Both the position numbers and the translations under genes were made by a program. From Aliivibrio sp. S4MY1 (lineage in GTDB: Bacteria > Pseudomonadota > Gammaproteobacteria > Enterobacterales > Vibrionaceae), in contig NZ_JARACP010000001.1 in NCBI RefSeq assembly GCF_028765545.1, positions 310,001 through 374,000 of the forward strand: a DNA stretch of 64,000 bases, in the 5' to 3' direction. Under the pieces are notes generated by a model. It made no database searches and was not told where the DNA came from. It saw nothing but the letters and a program-made list of their open reading frames with translations. Shown here one piece after another: positions 28,087 to 37,999 of this stretch (positions are counted from its first letter, which is position 1; each line of letters begins with the position of its first letter).

Positions 28087-28899
28087 CTATGCTTTTTTAT
28101 ACACTCTAATCATAAAATCCGCTTTACAATCAAATTCTGACTTCTCTTGCAGCTCAGTTTTAAATTCAGCTGTTGCTTTCCAAGCAAACGGTGTCATATC
28201 TAATAAATGCAATGCTTCTAAGCCGTTCAAGCGCATATCGTAAGTTAATTTTTTCTCTTCAATAAGTTCAAAGTCAGTAAGAGCTTCTGCCGCCTCATCA
28301 TGTAGGCGAACTTCACCATACACTCCTTCACGAAGTTCGAATAAATGATGGCTGGCTGGGGTAACGGTAATTAGATAGCCGCCATTTTTAATTGCGCGGT
28401 GTAATTCTTCTGCTTTACATGGTGCATAAATACGAACAACAGCATCTAGGCTTTGATCTGGGAAAGGCAAACGGTGGCTAGAGGCAACGCTAAATTGGCA
28501 ATTTAGATAACGCTTGGCTGCGAACTTAATCGCGACTTTTGAAATATCCAATCCATAGACATTAGCATTTTCGCTATGTAAATATTCTGCAATTTTTGAG
28601 GTGTAATAGCCTTCACCACAACCAATATCAAGTAGGCTTGCTTCATCATTGGTTACATACTTTTGGCATAACTCGGCAACGTGTTGTTGCATAGGCTGAT
28701 AATGTCCAGCTTCTAAAAAAGCACGCCTAGCTTGCATCATCTCTTTATTATCACCTGGATTTTTAGAACGCTTGTGATGAGCTGGCATTAGGTTTACATA
28801 ACCTTCTTTTGCGTTGTCAAACTGATGGTTGTTTTCACAACGGTATTGATTGTTGGCAAAGCGCAACTCGTGTTGGCATAAAGGGCACTGATAAAACAT
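28087..28899 (-). CDS. rlmA: RlmA, 23S rRNA (guanine-745-N1) methyltransferase
   Basis: The protein begins with a zinc finger (CPLCQHELRFANNQYRCENNH), followed by the motif KEGYVNLMPAHHKRSKNPGDNKEMMQARRAFL and the SAM site LLDIGCGEGYYTSKI. This is the RlmA architecture. ATG 28899 has AGGTG at five bases and gives 270 residues, better than GTG 28905. It is transcribed alone. Confidence 0.95.
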   Translation of the reverse strand: MFYQCPLCQHELRFANNQYRCENNHQFDNAKEGYVNLMPAHHKRSKNPGDNKEMMQARRAFLEAGHYQPMQQHVAELCQKYVTNDEASLLDIGCGEGYYTSKIAEYLHSENANVYGLDISKVAIKFAAKRYLNCQFSVASSHRLPFPDQSLDAVVRIYAPCKAEELHRAIKNGGYLITVTPASHHLFELREGVYGEVRLHDEAAEALTDFELIEEKKLTYDMRLNGLEALHLLDMTPFAWKATAEFKTELQEKSEFDCKADFMIRVYKKA

Positions 28900-28905
28900 A
28901 ACCAC

Positions 28906-29409
28906 ACCTGAAATTAGATTGAGGCAGCAGTGTACTTCTTCATTTATCTAATAAAAAGAGCTAGCAGTGAAAATAATATCGGTCTATTTATTTTTTGTCT
29001 CAAAATTAATAATGTGACCTACTTCAAATACAGTACCTAATAGAAACTAACAAGACCTTTTTTGTTCTCTATCTAGAGTGATCTAGATCTCTTTGTCTGT
29101 TAATTAGAGCAGCGAAAAATGTGATCTGACTTGGAGGTAATCGTAATAGTTATAAATTATAAAATGAAATAACACGGTTAACTTATTGTTATGAAATGAT
29201 TTATGTTTTTTTATGTAGGCCCTTTTTGAAGTTGGTCATAGTTTATTTGGTCTTTATTTTTCAGGGCGAATTAATAAGGCATGATTCATCTCAACGGATT
29301 TAGAGAAACATTTAAACGGATTACAAAATTTTTAGAGTTTGGTCTTAATGTATTGATAGGCTCAATAGAAGAACCAAACCAAACAGTTTAAATATATAGG
29401 GTATATCAC
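28906..29409. other. Gene-free region between rlmA and the KdgM-type porin
   Basis: About 500 AT-rich bases without a convincing frame. A hairpin GTTTGGT (29337-29343) / ACCAAAC (29373-29379) lies in the probable 5' leader of the porin gene. I found no clear CRP or KdgR site by eye. Confidence 0.5.
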
Positions 29410-30084
29410 ATGAAAAAATCAACACTAGCACTTATCGTTCCTGCAGTTCTTCTTTCTGGTGCAGCAATGGCTGACTCAACTTATGTCACTGGTAACGTAC
29501 AAGCGCACGATAGTAACTTACATGGTTCTGGTATGACATCTACACTAGAAGCGGGCCATACGTTTGATAATTCATTTGGTGGTTTAACACTATTAACCGA
29601 GTTTGATGGTATTCAACTCGGTTCACTAAAAGCAAACGATGATGGCGTTAAGTCAAACTCTCCAGCATACGTAACGTTAGGTGCAGAGCAATCATTCGCT
29701 ATTAACGAAAATTTATGGATGGCTGTAGGTTACCACCACCTAATGGCTAACGGTAAAGAAGTACAATATCGTCCATTAGTGAAAATTGGTTACAATTTCG
29801 ATAACGGTATCTCTATTTCTAACCGTACTCGTGCTCATATTGATGCAACTGATGGCGATGCTAAAACAGATTATCGTATGGATAACCGTGTGGCATACAC
29901 ATTACTTGAATCTGAACTAACGTTAAGCTACAACAACGTATACATGATTGAAGGCGAGTCTATGGACCACGAGCTTCGTGCTACTTGGAATAAGAAAGAA
30001 GGCGTTCAACCATACATTGAGTACCGTAACCAAGCGGACAATTACAATAACGCATTCGTAGTTGGTGCTTCTTACAGTTGGTAA
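29410..30084 (+). CDS. KdgM-type small outer membrane porin
   Basis: A 224-residue secreted beta-barrel protein. The signal peptide MKKSTLALIVPAVLLSGAAMA is followed by alternating strands and a C-terminal aromatic (GASYSW). Segments such as LEAGHTFDNSFGG and YRPLVKIGYNFDNGISISNRTRAHID resemble oligogalacturonate-specific porins (KdgM/NanC group, 12 strands). The substrate here is unknown, and no sugar catabolic genes are adjacent. It is monocistronic with a long leader. Confidence 0.82.
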   Translation: MKKSTLALIVPAVLLSGAAMADSTYVTGNVQAHDSNLHGSGMTSTLEAGHTFDNSFGGLTLLTEFDGIQLGSLKANDDGVKSNSPAYVTLGAEQSFAINENLWMAVGYHHLMANGKEVQYRPLVKIGYNFDNGISISNRTRAHIDATDGDAKTDYRMDNRVAYTLLESELTLSYNNVYMIEGESMDHELRATWNKKEGVQPYIEYRNQADNYNNAFVVGASYSW

Positions 30085-30160
30085 TTATAGGTTTCTAAAT
30101 AATGATGACACTTTCAATCCGATAAGGGGGGGTTGCTAGCTGTAATCAATTAGAAAACCA

Positions 30161-30194
30161 AAATCCTCACTGATCCGTCAGTGGGGATTTTTTT
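30161..30194 (+). terminator. Terminator of the KdgM-type porin gene
   Basis: AATCC-CACTGA pairs with TCAGTG-GGATT with one mismatch position, then seven T. Confidence 0.85.
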
Positions 30195-30225
30195 AGATAG
30201 CAATGTAAAAATAATAAATTGCAGG

Positions 30226-30256
30226 CATAAAAAATCCCCGCTAGTGCGAGGATTTT
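30226..30256 (-). terminator. Terminator of yfbU
   Basis: On the minus strand AAAATCC-CGC pairs with GCG-GGATTTT, followed by T. It lies about 38 bases after the yfbU stop. Confidence 0.78.
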
Positions 30257-30293
30257 AAATAGATTATTTATACTTTAACTTCTTTATAAGAAA

Positions 30294-30887
<594 letters not shown>

Positions 30888-30897
30888 TTATGTGATC

Positions 30898-32652
30898 TTA
30901 GCTAAGTCCGATAATGTTTCCGTCTGTATCAATGTCTAAATTCATAAAAGCAGGCTTTTCAGGCAAGCCTGGCATGGTCATCACATTGCCACACAGTGCG
31001 TATATAAACCCGGCACCTGCACACAGTTTTAACTCACGAATAGGTACGATGAAATCGGTCGGAGCACCTTTAATGTTGCCATCGGTAGAAATAGAAGCGG
31101 GCGTCTTTGCCATACAAACAGCTAAAGATTGATAACCTAATTGCTTAAACTGTTCTAATTGCTGCTGTGCTTTTTCTGATAATTCGATTCGCTCTGCACC
31201 GTAACCTTTTATTGCAACGGCATTTAATTTATCAAATAAGCTCATTTCACTTGTGTATAGTGGGGTAAATTGAGTGGTTTTTTTACAAGCTGCGATAACT
31301 TTTGAAGCGAGCTCTTTTGCGCCTTCACCACCTTTTACGAACGCTTCACTAATAGAGACATCAACATTCGTTTCTGATGTTTGTGCTGAAATCCATTGTT
31401 GTAAGAAATCCAACTCTTCTTGAGTGTCTTCAGGGAAGCGATTAATGGCTACAACAATAGGAAGACCGTATTTAGCGCAGTTATTAATGTGCCATTGTAA
31501 GTTCTCTAATCCTGCGTTTAAGGCTTCTTGATTTGGAGTGAATAGTGCTTTAGGCAAAGCTTGACCTGGTGATAACGGGAATAGGCCTGAGTTCGCTTTT
31601 ATACCTCGAAGCGTTGCAACAAGCACTGCACAATCAGGTGTTTTTCCTGCTAATGGTGCTTTAATGTTACAGGCTTTCTCTAAGCCCATATCTGAGCCAA
31701 AGCCTCCTTCTGTAACCGTATAATCCGTTAGTTTTAAAGCGATATTATCTGCAATGATAGAAGAGTTACCATGGGCGATATTAGCAAAAGGACCAGAGTG
31801 AACAAAGGTAGGGACACCTTCTAGCGTTTGCATCAAGGTTGGGTTGATAGCAAATTTCATGGTAACTGTCATTGCACCAGCGACTTGAAGATCTTCTGTA
31901 GTGATAGGTTCACCATCAAGGTTATAAGCCACGACAATACGGCCAATACGTTGACGCAAGTCTTGAAGATCTGTTGCTAGAGCAAGAATGGCCATTAATT
32001 CAGAAGCGGCGGTAATATCAAAACCATCTTCACGTTCATAGCCATTAATGGTTTTTCCATCTTCATTTTTACCAATGGTCACCATACGAAGTGCGCGATC
32101 GTTATGGTCCATTACACGCTTCCAAACTACTCGGTTAGAGTCAATTCGTAATGCAGGAAGATCGTTCTTTTCAGAGAATCGTTCGTAACCTAGGCGTTGC
32201 TCATGGTAGATACGAGCATCAATGGCCGCAGAAGCTAAATTATGTGCTGCGGTAATCGCATGAATATCACCAGTTAGGTGTAAATTTAATTCTTCCATCG
32301 GAGCTACTTGGCTATAACCACCACCTGCAGCACCACCTTTTACACCAAATACTGGTCCCATAGACGGCTGCCGGATACAGGCACTAACGGATTCCCCTAA
32401 TTTTGCTAGACCTTGAGCTAAGCCGATTGTCGTTACGGTTTTACCTTCCCCGAGAGGGGTTGGCGTGATAGCACTGACTAAAATTAACTTGCCATTTGGT
32501 TTATCTTCAAGGTGTTTTAAGGCGTCAATATTGACTTTTGCTTTGTAACGACCTTGTGGGGTAATGTCATCATCATGCAGCCCTAAGTTTGACGCAATCG
32601 TTTTCATTGTGGTAAGTGTCGCAGTTTGGCAAATTTCAATATCGCTTTTCAT
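30898..32652 (-). CDS. fhs: Formate-tetrahydrofolate ligase
   Basis: ATP-dependent formation of 10-formyl-THF from formate and THF. The P-loop-like ATP site [18 protein letters not shown] and the motifs [24 protein letters not shown] and [17 protein letters not shown] are diagnostic. Length 584 is slightly longer than most. folD, the other one-carbon gene, lies elsewhere in this window (62075). Monocistronic. Confidence 0.95.
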   Translation of the reverse strand: MKSDIEICQTATLTTMKTIASNLGLHDDDITPQGRYKAKVNIDALKHLEDKPNGKLILVSAITPTPLGEGKTVTTIGLAQGLAKLGESVSACIRQPSMGPVFGVKGGAAGGGYSQVAPMEELNLHLTGDIHAITAAHNLASAAIDARIYHEQRLGYERFSEKNDLPALRIDSNRVVWKRVMDHNDRALRMVTIGKNEDGKTINGYEREDGFDITAASELMAILALATDLQDLRQRIGRIVVAYNLDGEPITTEDLQVAGAMTVTMKFAINPTLMQTLEGVPTFVHSGPFANIAHGNSSIIADNIALKLTDYTVTEGGFGSDMGLEKACNIKAPLAGKTPDCAVLVATLRGIKANSGLFPLSPGQALPKALFTPNQEALNAGLENLQWHINNCAKYGLPIVVAINRFPEDTQEELDFLQQWISAQTSETNVDVSISEAFVKGGEGAKELASKVIAACKKTTQFTPLYTSEMSLFDKLNAVAIKGYGAERIELSEKAQQQLEQFKQLGYQSLAVCMAKTPASISTDGNIKGAPTDFIVPIRELKLCAGAGFIYALCGNVMTMPGLPEKPAFMNLDIDTDGNIIGLS

Positions 32653-32867
32653 AGTAACGGGAACCTTTTAGGGAAGAGTTAAAAATGCTGAAAAGAAGTG
32701 CGCTTTTTATACCACAGAACTTAGGTGATATTGAATTAATTCCCTAGGTTTACTATGGAATAAATGGAAATATTTATTTGATGTGATCAAGAGTATGAAC
32801 AAGGTTTAAGATTAGGTTAATGGGTTGTGATACTCTTTGTTTATCTATAGGGAAGTGTGAGGTGTGA

Positions 32868-34469
32868 ATGTCTTGGGATGATCTGAGTTTTCGACGTCGA
32901 TTGTTAGCGGTGATGACCATTTCGGGTATTGGTAAATTACTCATTTTGTCTATTTGTGCCTTTTTGTATATCAAGCATTGGGAGTCTCAAGACAGCGGGG
33001 ATAAAGCGTTAGGAGTTGCTCGGTTTCTTGCTCAATCTCCGATCGTCATTTCAGCAGTAGAACAAAATGCCCCGACATTAATTGAAGATAAAATAGAGCG
33101 ATTACGAACCTCTATTGGCGCTGCATTTATCGTGGTGGGTAATAAAGAGGGGATACGTATTGCTCACCCAATTAAAGAACGTATTGGCAAGGCGATGCAA
33201 GGTGGAGATAACCAGCAAGCTCTACAACTCGGAGAGTCTTATATTTCGTATGCCAAAGGTTCTTTAGGTCATTCTGTGCGTGGTAAAACGCCAATTTTTG
33301 ATCAGAAAGGCAATATTATCGGAGTGGTGTCTGTCGGTTATTTATTAACAACGATAGACAGTAAGGTGTCTCATTTTCTTAGCTTCTTTCTTGGAATGGC
33401 AGTATTGGTGATTTTTGCTAATGCGATTATTGCCAACTTTATCGCTAGGCGCTTTCAAAAATCTATTTTTGGCTTTGAACCTGAAGCTTTTGGGCGTTTA
33501 TACAAAGAGCAGCAAGTTACTTTATCTACGCTGCGTGAAGGTGTGTTAAGTATTGATGCTAATGGTAAGCTCAGATCTATCAATAAAAGTGCCTGTGACA
33601 TATTAGGGATCGATCCTAAGCAATCTTTAAATCAGTTGTTTATTGAAGTGTTGCCAGACAGTGACTTAACTAAGCTTTTGGTCACACAGCAATCTGAACA
33701 CGATATTGAACTGTTATTAAATGGTCAGGCTGTGATTGCCAACCGAGAGTTGATTAAAATGGATGGTGTCGTGATTGGTGCAGTATCCAGTTTTCGGCGT
33801 AAAGATGAAATCAGTGAATTGACGACTCAACTTTCTCAAGTCAAACAATATGCTGATTTATTACGTTCACAAACCCATGAGCATCGAAATAAGTTAAATA
33901 CAATTAGTGGGCTCATTCAGTTAGGTAAAATTGAAGAGGTGCAGCAGATCATTGGTCAAGAGAGTCAGCGTTATCAAAAGTTGATTGAATTTTTAAGAGA
34001 GAGTATCTCAGAACCAATGATTGCCGGTGTCTTACTAGGTAAAAGTGAACGTGCCAGAGAGCTTGGGCTATTACTTGATATTGAAGAAGGTACGCAGTTA
34101 AGTGTGCTTCCTCAGCATATTCGAGCAGAGGATATGGTGACGATTATCGGAAACTTAATAGACAATGCGTTTGATGCAACCTTGAGTAAACCAAAAGAAG
34201 TCGTTGAGCCTATTATTGTTAGTGTGACTGACTTCGGGCAAGAAGTGATTATCGAAGTAGAAGATAAAGGGTGTGGCCTACCGGAGGCATTTAGCTTTAA
34301 ACAGTTAACTCAAAGAGGCATATCTACAAAACCTGAGCAAGGACGTGGTGTTGGCTTACATCTTATTCAGCAGCTAGTAGATCATTATGGTGGAGAGTTT
34401 ACAGTTAGAAGTGAAGTGGGAAAAGGAACGTTGATGACTATTTATTTGCCTAAAACGTTGTACTCATAG
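32868..34469 (+). CDS. CitA/DcuS-family sensor histidine kinase
   Basis: A 533-residue sensor. A first membrane helix (about 17-37) is followed by a periplasmic PASp/CACHE sensor (residues 40-160), a second helix (about 170-192), a cytoplasmic PAS (TLREGVLSIDANGKLRSINKSA), and a DcuS-type kinase with phospho-acceptor His in THEHRNKLNTISGL. ATP motifs are NLIDNAFDA, DKGCGLPEA and GRGVGLHLI. This family senses di- and tricarboxylates. The partner regulator is 46 bases downstream, and a tricarboxylate transporter lies 3 kb away, so citrate-like ligands are likely. Confidence 0.9.
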   Translation: MSWDDLSFRRRLLAVMTISGIGKLLILSICAFLYIKHWESQDSGDKALGVARFLAQSPIVISAVEQNAPTLIEDKIERLRTSIGAAFIVVGNKEGIRIAHPIKERIGKAMQGGDNQQALQLGESYISYAKGSLGHSVRGKTPIFDQKGNIIGVVSVGYLLTTIDSKVSHFLSFFLGMAVLVIFANAIIANFIARRFQKSIFGFEPEAFGRLYKEQQVTLSTLREGVLSIDANGKLRSINKSACDILGIDPKQSLNQLFIEVLPDSDLTKLLVTQQSEHDIELLLNGQAVIANRELIKMDGVVIGAVSSFRRKDEISELTTQLSQVKQYADLLRSQTHEHRNKLNTISGLIQLGKIEEVQQIIGQESQRYQKLIEFLRESISEPMIAGVLLGKSERARELGLLLDIEEGTQLSVLPQHIRAEDMVTIIGNLIDNAFDATLSKPKEVVEPIIVSVTDFGQEVIIEVEDKGCGLPEAFSFKQLTQRGISTKPEQGRGVGLHLIQQLVDHYGGEFTVRSEVGKGTLMTIYLPKTLYS

Positions 34470-34515
34470 AACAGCCACTTCTATAAATATAAAGAATAAA
34501 CCAAAAGGATATTGT

Positions 34516-35190
34516 GTGAGCAGTAAAATTAGTATTGTTATTGTTGAGGATGACATTGGTATTGCAGAAATACACCGTCGTAATCTGGATAAAATAGATT
34601 ATGTAGAAGTAATAGGAATTGCTGCCAGTAAGGAAGAAGCGACGACGTTATTTGATGTGTTAAACCCTGACTTAGTACTATTAGATATTTATCTTCCTGA
34701 TGGTAACGGGATTGATATATTGCGTGAGTTACGCCAAAAAGAATCATCACCGGATGTAATCTTAATTACCGCAGATAGAGATGTGAATACACTGCAAGAA
34801 GCCATGCGTGGCGGTGTGGTAGATTATCTGCTAAAGCCTGTTATATTTAGTCGGTTAGAAGAAGCAATTAATAAATATTTAAGCCAAAAGCAGCAATTTA
34901 TCAATCGTGTTGATATTGATCAAAGCATGGTAGATGCAATGTTGCACTCTACTACAGCACCGTCAGTAGCAAGGTTGCCTAAAGGCATTGATGGCGTAAC
35001 TTTAGAGAAAGTTCGTCAATTATTTAGTCATAAAAAACAGTTAACTGCAGATCAGGCAGGTGAATTAATTGGGGCTAGCCGAACAACCGCACGTCGTTAT
35101 TTAGAATATTTGATTAGCTCTGGAGAATTGAGTGCCGACCTTTCTTATGGCAGTGTTGGGCGACCAGAGCGAACGTACTTTAAGGCATAG
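34516..35190 (+). CDS. CitB/DcuR-family response regulator
   Basis: A 224-residue response regulator. The receiver domain has acidic residues EDD (11-13), phospho-Asp57 in LVLLDIYLPDGNG, and Lys in YLLKPV. The C-terminal helix-turn-helix LTADQAGELIGASRTTARRYLEYL is of the CitB/DcuR type. The start is GTG with AAAGGAT upstream. It forms an operon with the kinase before it. Probable target is tctCBA, by inference only. Confidence 0.92.
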   Translation: MSSKISIVIVEDDIGIAEIHRRNLDKIDYVEVIGIAASKEEATTLFDVLNPDLVLLDIYLPDGNGIDILRELRQKESSPDVILITADRDVNTLQEAMRGGVVDYLLKPVIFSRLEEAINKYLSQKQQFINRVDIDQSMVDAMLHSTTAPSVARLPKGIDGVTLEKVRQLFSHKKQLTADQAGELIGASRTTARRYLEYLISSGELSADLSYGSVGRPERTYFKA

Positions 35191-35217
35191 CCTATTTTTT
35201 TAAGGTATTAGCAGCAA

Positions 35218-35688
35218 ATGACACCAGCAACGAAATTATTAAAGAAAGCAAAAATAGATCACCAAGTGCTTGAGTACCATCATGATCCAAAAGCTCAAGC
35301 GTATGGGTTAGAAGCAGCAGAAAAATTGGGTTTGCCCCATGAAGAGGTATTTAAAACTTTAGTCGTTCAAGTGGATGAAAAGGAACTGGTTGTGGGCATT
35401 ATTCCTGTTGCGGCTCATTTAAGCATGAAGTTAATCGCTAAAGCGGTAGGTGGAAAAAAAGCCAAAATGGCAGATCCCGCTTTAGTTCAAAAATCTACTG
35501 GATATGTAATGGGAGGCGTGAGTCCTCTAGGCCAGAAGAAACGATTGAAAACAGTGATCGATAATAGTGCAGAACAGTTTGAAGCCATGTATGTCAGTGG
35601 TGGAAAAAGAGGGCTAGATATCGGTTTGGCTCCTAGTGCTTTACAACAAGTATTAAATGCACAGTTTATGGATATTAAAGCAGAGTGA
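35218..35688 (+). CDS. ybaK: YbaK, Cys-tRNA(Pro) deacylase
   Basis: A YbaK/ProX editing-domain protein of 156 residues that hydrolyses mischarged Cys-tRNA(Pro) in trans. Features are EVFKTLVVQVDEKELVVGIIPV with the conserved Lys, GYVMGGVSPLGQKKRLKTVID, and the C-terminal GGKRGLDIGLAPSAL. It follows the regulator by 27 bases and overlaps the longest frame of the next gene. Confidence 0.94.
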   Translation: MTPATKLLKKAKIDHQVLEYHHDPKAQAYGLEAAEKLGLPHEEVFKTLVVQVDEKELVVGIIPVAAHLSMKLIAKAVGGKKAKMADPALVQKSTGYVMGGVSPLGQKKRLKTVIDNSAEQFEAMYVSGGKRGLDIGLAPSALQQVLNAQFMDIKAE

Positions 35689-35708
35689 TCATGGAAGGGA
35701 GAAAACCC

Positions 35709-36593
35709 ATGAAGAAAAAAACAGTATCACTTGTTCTTGGTAGTGGTGGTGCGAGAGGTCTTGCTCATATTGGCGTGATCCGCTGGTTAGAGGCGCATGA
35801 TTTTGAGATTGTATCTGTTTCAGGTTGCTCAATTGGTACTGTTGTTGGTGGTGTGTATGCTGCTGGAAAATTGGATGAGTTTGAAGCTTGGATGCGAACC
35901 ATTACAAAGCTCGATATTGTTTCATTGATGGATTTTAACTGGGGGAAAGGAGGACTCATTAAAGGTGAGAAAGTGATGAACCGTTTAAGTGGCATTCTTG
36001 GTGATTTGCATATCGAAGATTTAGCTATTCCTTATACCGCAGTAGCTGCTGATATTAGTAATGAAAAAGAAGTATGGTTACAAAAGGGATCATTACTGCA
36101 AGCTATTCGAGCTTCTATTTCGTTACCTTTGTATCTTATGCCAATAGAATTTAACGGTAAAACATTAATTGACGGGGGCGTATTAAATCCAGTTCCAATT
36201 GCACCAACTTTTGGTGATCATTCGGATATCACTTTAGCGGTCAATTTAGCGGGTGAAATGACTCATAAAATTGATGATTTTGAAATTAATCAGGTAGATA
36301 TCTCGGCACAAGAGCCAGAAGAAGAGATGCCATTTCATCGAAAAGTAAGTGATTACTTTGGTTCGCTAGCAGCAAAAACTTCAAGAATTGATTTAGGTAT
36401 GTATGATATTGCTAATCAAGCCTTTGATGCGATGCAGAGTACCATTGCAAGACAAAAGTTAGCGGCTTATCCGCCTGATATTACGGTTGAAATAGCGCGA
36501 GACGCATGCGGTACTTTTGAGTTCGAACGTACGGCAGAGATGATCGATTTAGGCTATGAGAGAGCTGAACATGCTTTAAAACATTTACTATAA
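35709..36593 (+). CDS. rssA: RssA-like patatin family phospholipase
   Basis: A patatin-type serine lipase of 294 residues: oxyanion loop GSGGARGLAHIG, nucleophile elbow GCSIG, and the catalytic Asp in LIDGGVLNPVP. Similarity throughout, including the C-terminal tail, is to E. coli RssA (YchK), whose substrate is unknown. ATG 35709 has GGGAG eight bases upstream. Earlier starts (35685, 35691) add residues overlapping ybaK. Confidence 0.88.
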   Translation: MKKKTVSLVLGSGGARGLAHIGVIRWLEAHDFEIVSVSGCSIGTVVGGVYAAGKLDEFEAWMRTITKLDIVSLMDFNWGKGGLIKGEKVMNRLSGILGDLHIEDLAIPYTAVAADISNEKEVWLQKGSLLQAIRASISLPLYLMPIEFNGKTLIDGGVLNPVPIAPTFGDHSDITLAVNLAGEMTHKIDDFEINQVDISAQEPEEEMPFHRKVSDYFGSLAAKTSRIDLGMYDIANQAFDAMQSTIARQKLAAYPPDITVEIARDACGTFEFERTAEMIDLGYERAEHALKHLL

Positions 36594-36608
36594 GTGAACA
36601 ATCGATAT

Positions 36609-36647
36609 AAAAACGCCCAAACTTATTATTAAGCGTGGGCGTTTTTT
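36609..36647. terminator. Bidirectional terminator between rssA and the RhlE-type gene
   Basis: AAAACGCCCA/TGGGCGTTTT stem with a 16-base loop, a T run to the right and A's to the left. It separates convergent genes. Confidence 0.85.
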
Positions 36648-36677
36648 GTTTTATACCAATTGGGGGTGATTAAGCGA

Positions 36678-37874
36678 TTACGCTTTTGATTCTGTTTTTC
36701 TTTTTGGCTTAAAGTTCAAAATAGAAATAGGCACTTCTTTACGTGGCGCAAAGCCTTCAATTTCTTTACGCACAATTAAGTGGCCAAGACGTTTTTCAAT
36801 CATACATAGATTCTTAAAATCGTCTTTAGAAACAAATGAGATAGCCTCACCTTTTGCTCCTGCACGGCCTGTACGACCAATACGGTGCACATAGTCATCT
36901 GCCGGGAAAGGTAGGTCATAGTTTACTACGCGCGTTAGCTCATCAATATCAATACCACGAGCCGCAATACCAGTAGCAACTAAGTATTGTAATTTGCCTT
37001 CTTTAAAGTCATTCAGCACTTTTGCTCGTGCTTCTTGGCTTCGGCCACTATGGAAAGCTTCTGCTCGAATATCACGTTTCTCTAACTGGCTTACTAGCTT
37101 CGCTGCACCATGCTTTGTCTCAATAAAGATCAGCGCTTGATCCCAATTGTTTTCTTTAATTAGGTGGCTCAGTAGTGCCGATTTTTTATCTTTATCTACC
37201 GTTGTTAGCCATTGGTCAATCTGTGGTGCTGAGGTCGTTTTTGGCGAAATAGTAATTTCAATCGGGTTATTTACCGCTGTTTTTGCTAAATAACGAACTT
37301 GATCAGACAGTGTTGCTGAGAACAGCATGTTTTGGCGATCTAATGGTAAGCGCTCAATGATTTTGTTGATGTCTTCAATAAAGCCCATATCGAGCATACG
37401 GTCGGCTTCATCAAGAACTAAGATCTCAATCTCATCAAAATGAATTGCACGCTGTGTGTACATATCAAGCAAACGACCCGGCGTCGCAACCAGAACATCA
37501 ACCCCTTCAATTAGACGTTCTTTTTGGTTTTTATAATCAACACCGCCATACATAGCTAATGATGCAATATCAATGTGCTTGCTGTACTTCTGAATGTTGT
37601 CTTCAACTTGAATTGCTAGCTCACGCGTTGGCGTTAAAATTAATGCACGAACACGTTTAGCGCGAACTTTAGTTTGATTTTCGCTGAGAATTTCTAAAAT
37701 AGGTAATACGAAGCTAGCGGTTTTACCTGTACCTGTTTGCGCAGCAGCAATCAGGTTTTTTCCAGTAAGCGCAACGGGAATGGCTTTTTCTTGAATTGGA
37801 GTAGGGGCTTTATAACCCAGCTCGTCGATGGCTTTTAAAATTGGATCGCTTAACCCAAGCTTGGAAAATGGCAT
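36678..37874 (-). CDS. rhlE: DEAD-box RNA helicase, RhlE type
   Basis: A 398-residue helicase with all DEAD-box motifs in order: Q motif (TPIQEKAIP), AAQTGTGKT, PTRELA, TPGR, DEAD, SAT, ARGIDI and HRIGRTGRAG. The short basic C terminus (FKPKRKTESKA) and lack of an RNA-binding domain point to the RhlE subgroup. It would act in ribosome assembly or RNA decay. Monocistronic, 125 bases from the end of tctA. Confidence 0.86.
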   Translation of the reverse strand: MPFSKLGLSDPILKAIDELGYKAPTPIQEKAIPVALTGKNLIAAAQTGTGKTASFVLPILEILSENQTKVRAKRVRALILTPTRELAIQVEDNIQKYSKHIDIASLAMYGGVDYKNQKERLIEGVDVLVATPGRLLDMYTQRAIHFDEIEILVLDEADRMLDMGFIEDINKIIERLPLDRQNMLFSATLSDQVRYLAKTAVNNPIEITISPKTTSAPQIDQWLTTVDKDKKSALLSHLIKENNWDQALIFIETKHGAAKLVSQLEKRDIRAEAFHSGRSQEARAKVLNDFKEGKLQYLVATGIAARGIDIDELTRVVNYDLPFPADDYVHRIGRTGRAGAKGEAISFVSKDDFKNLCMIEKRLGHLIVRKEIEGFAPRKEVPISILNFKPKRKTESKA

Positions 37875-37940
37875 GTGAAATCTCAGATATATGAATAGAA
37901 GGGGATTGTAGCATGAAAAAAAGAAATGGCAGCAGGGGAA

Positions 37941-37976
37941 ATAGACACCAATACTATCCTTAGTATTGGTGTCTAT
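37941..37976. terminator. 16-bp perfect hairpin downstream of tctA
   Basis: ATAGACACCAATACTA pairs exactly with TAGTATTGGTGTCTAT around TCCT. It lies 24 bases beyond the tctA stop and probably ends the tct transcript, though the following T run is short. Confidence 0.7.
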
Positions 37977-37999
37977 ATTTAGGCTATTAGGTCAGACGG

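Noticed and set aside
29101-29140. CRP-like half-site (TGTGATCTGAC) upstream of the KdgM-type porin
   Set aside because: The second half-site is missing, so it does not support a CRP operator.
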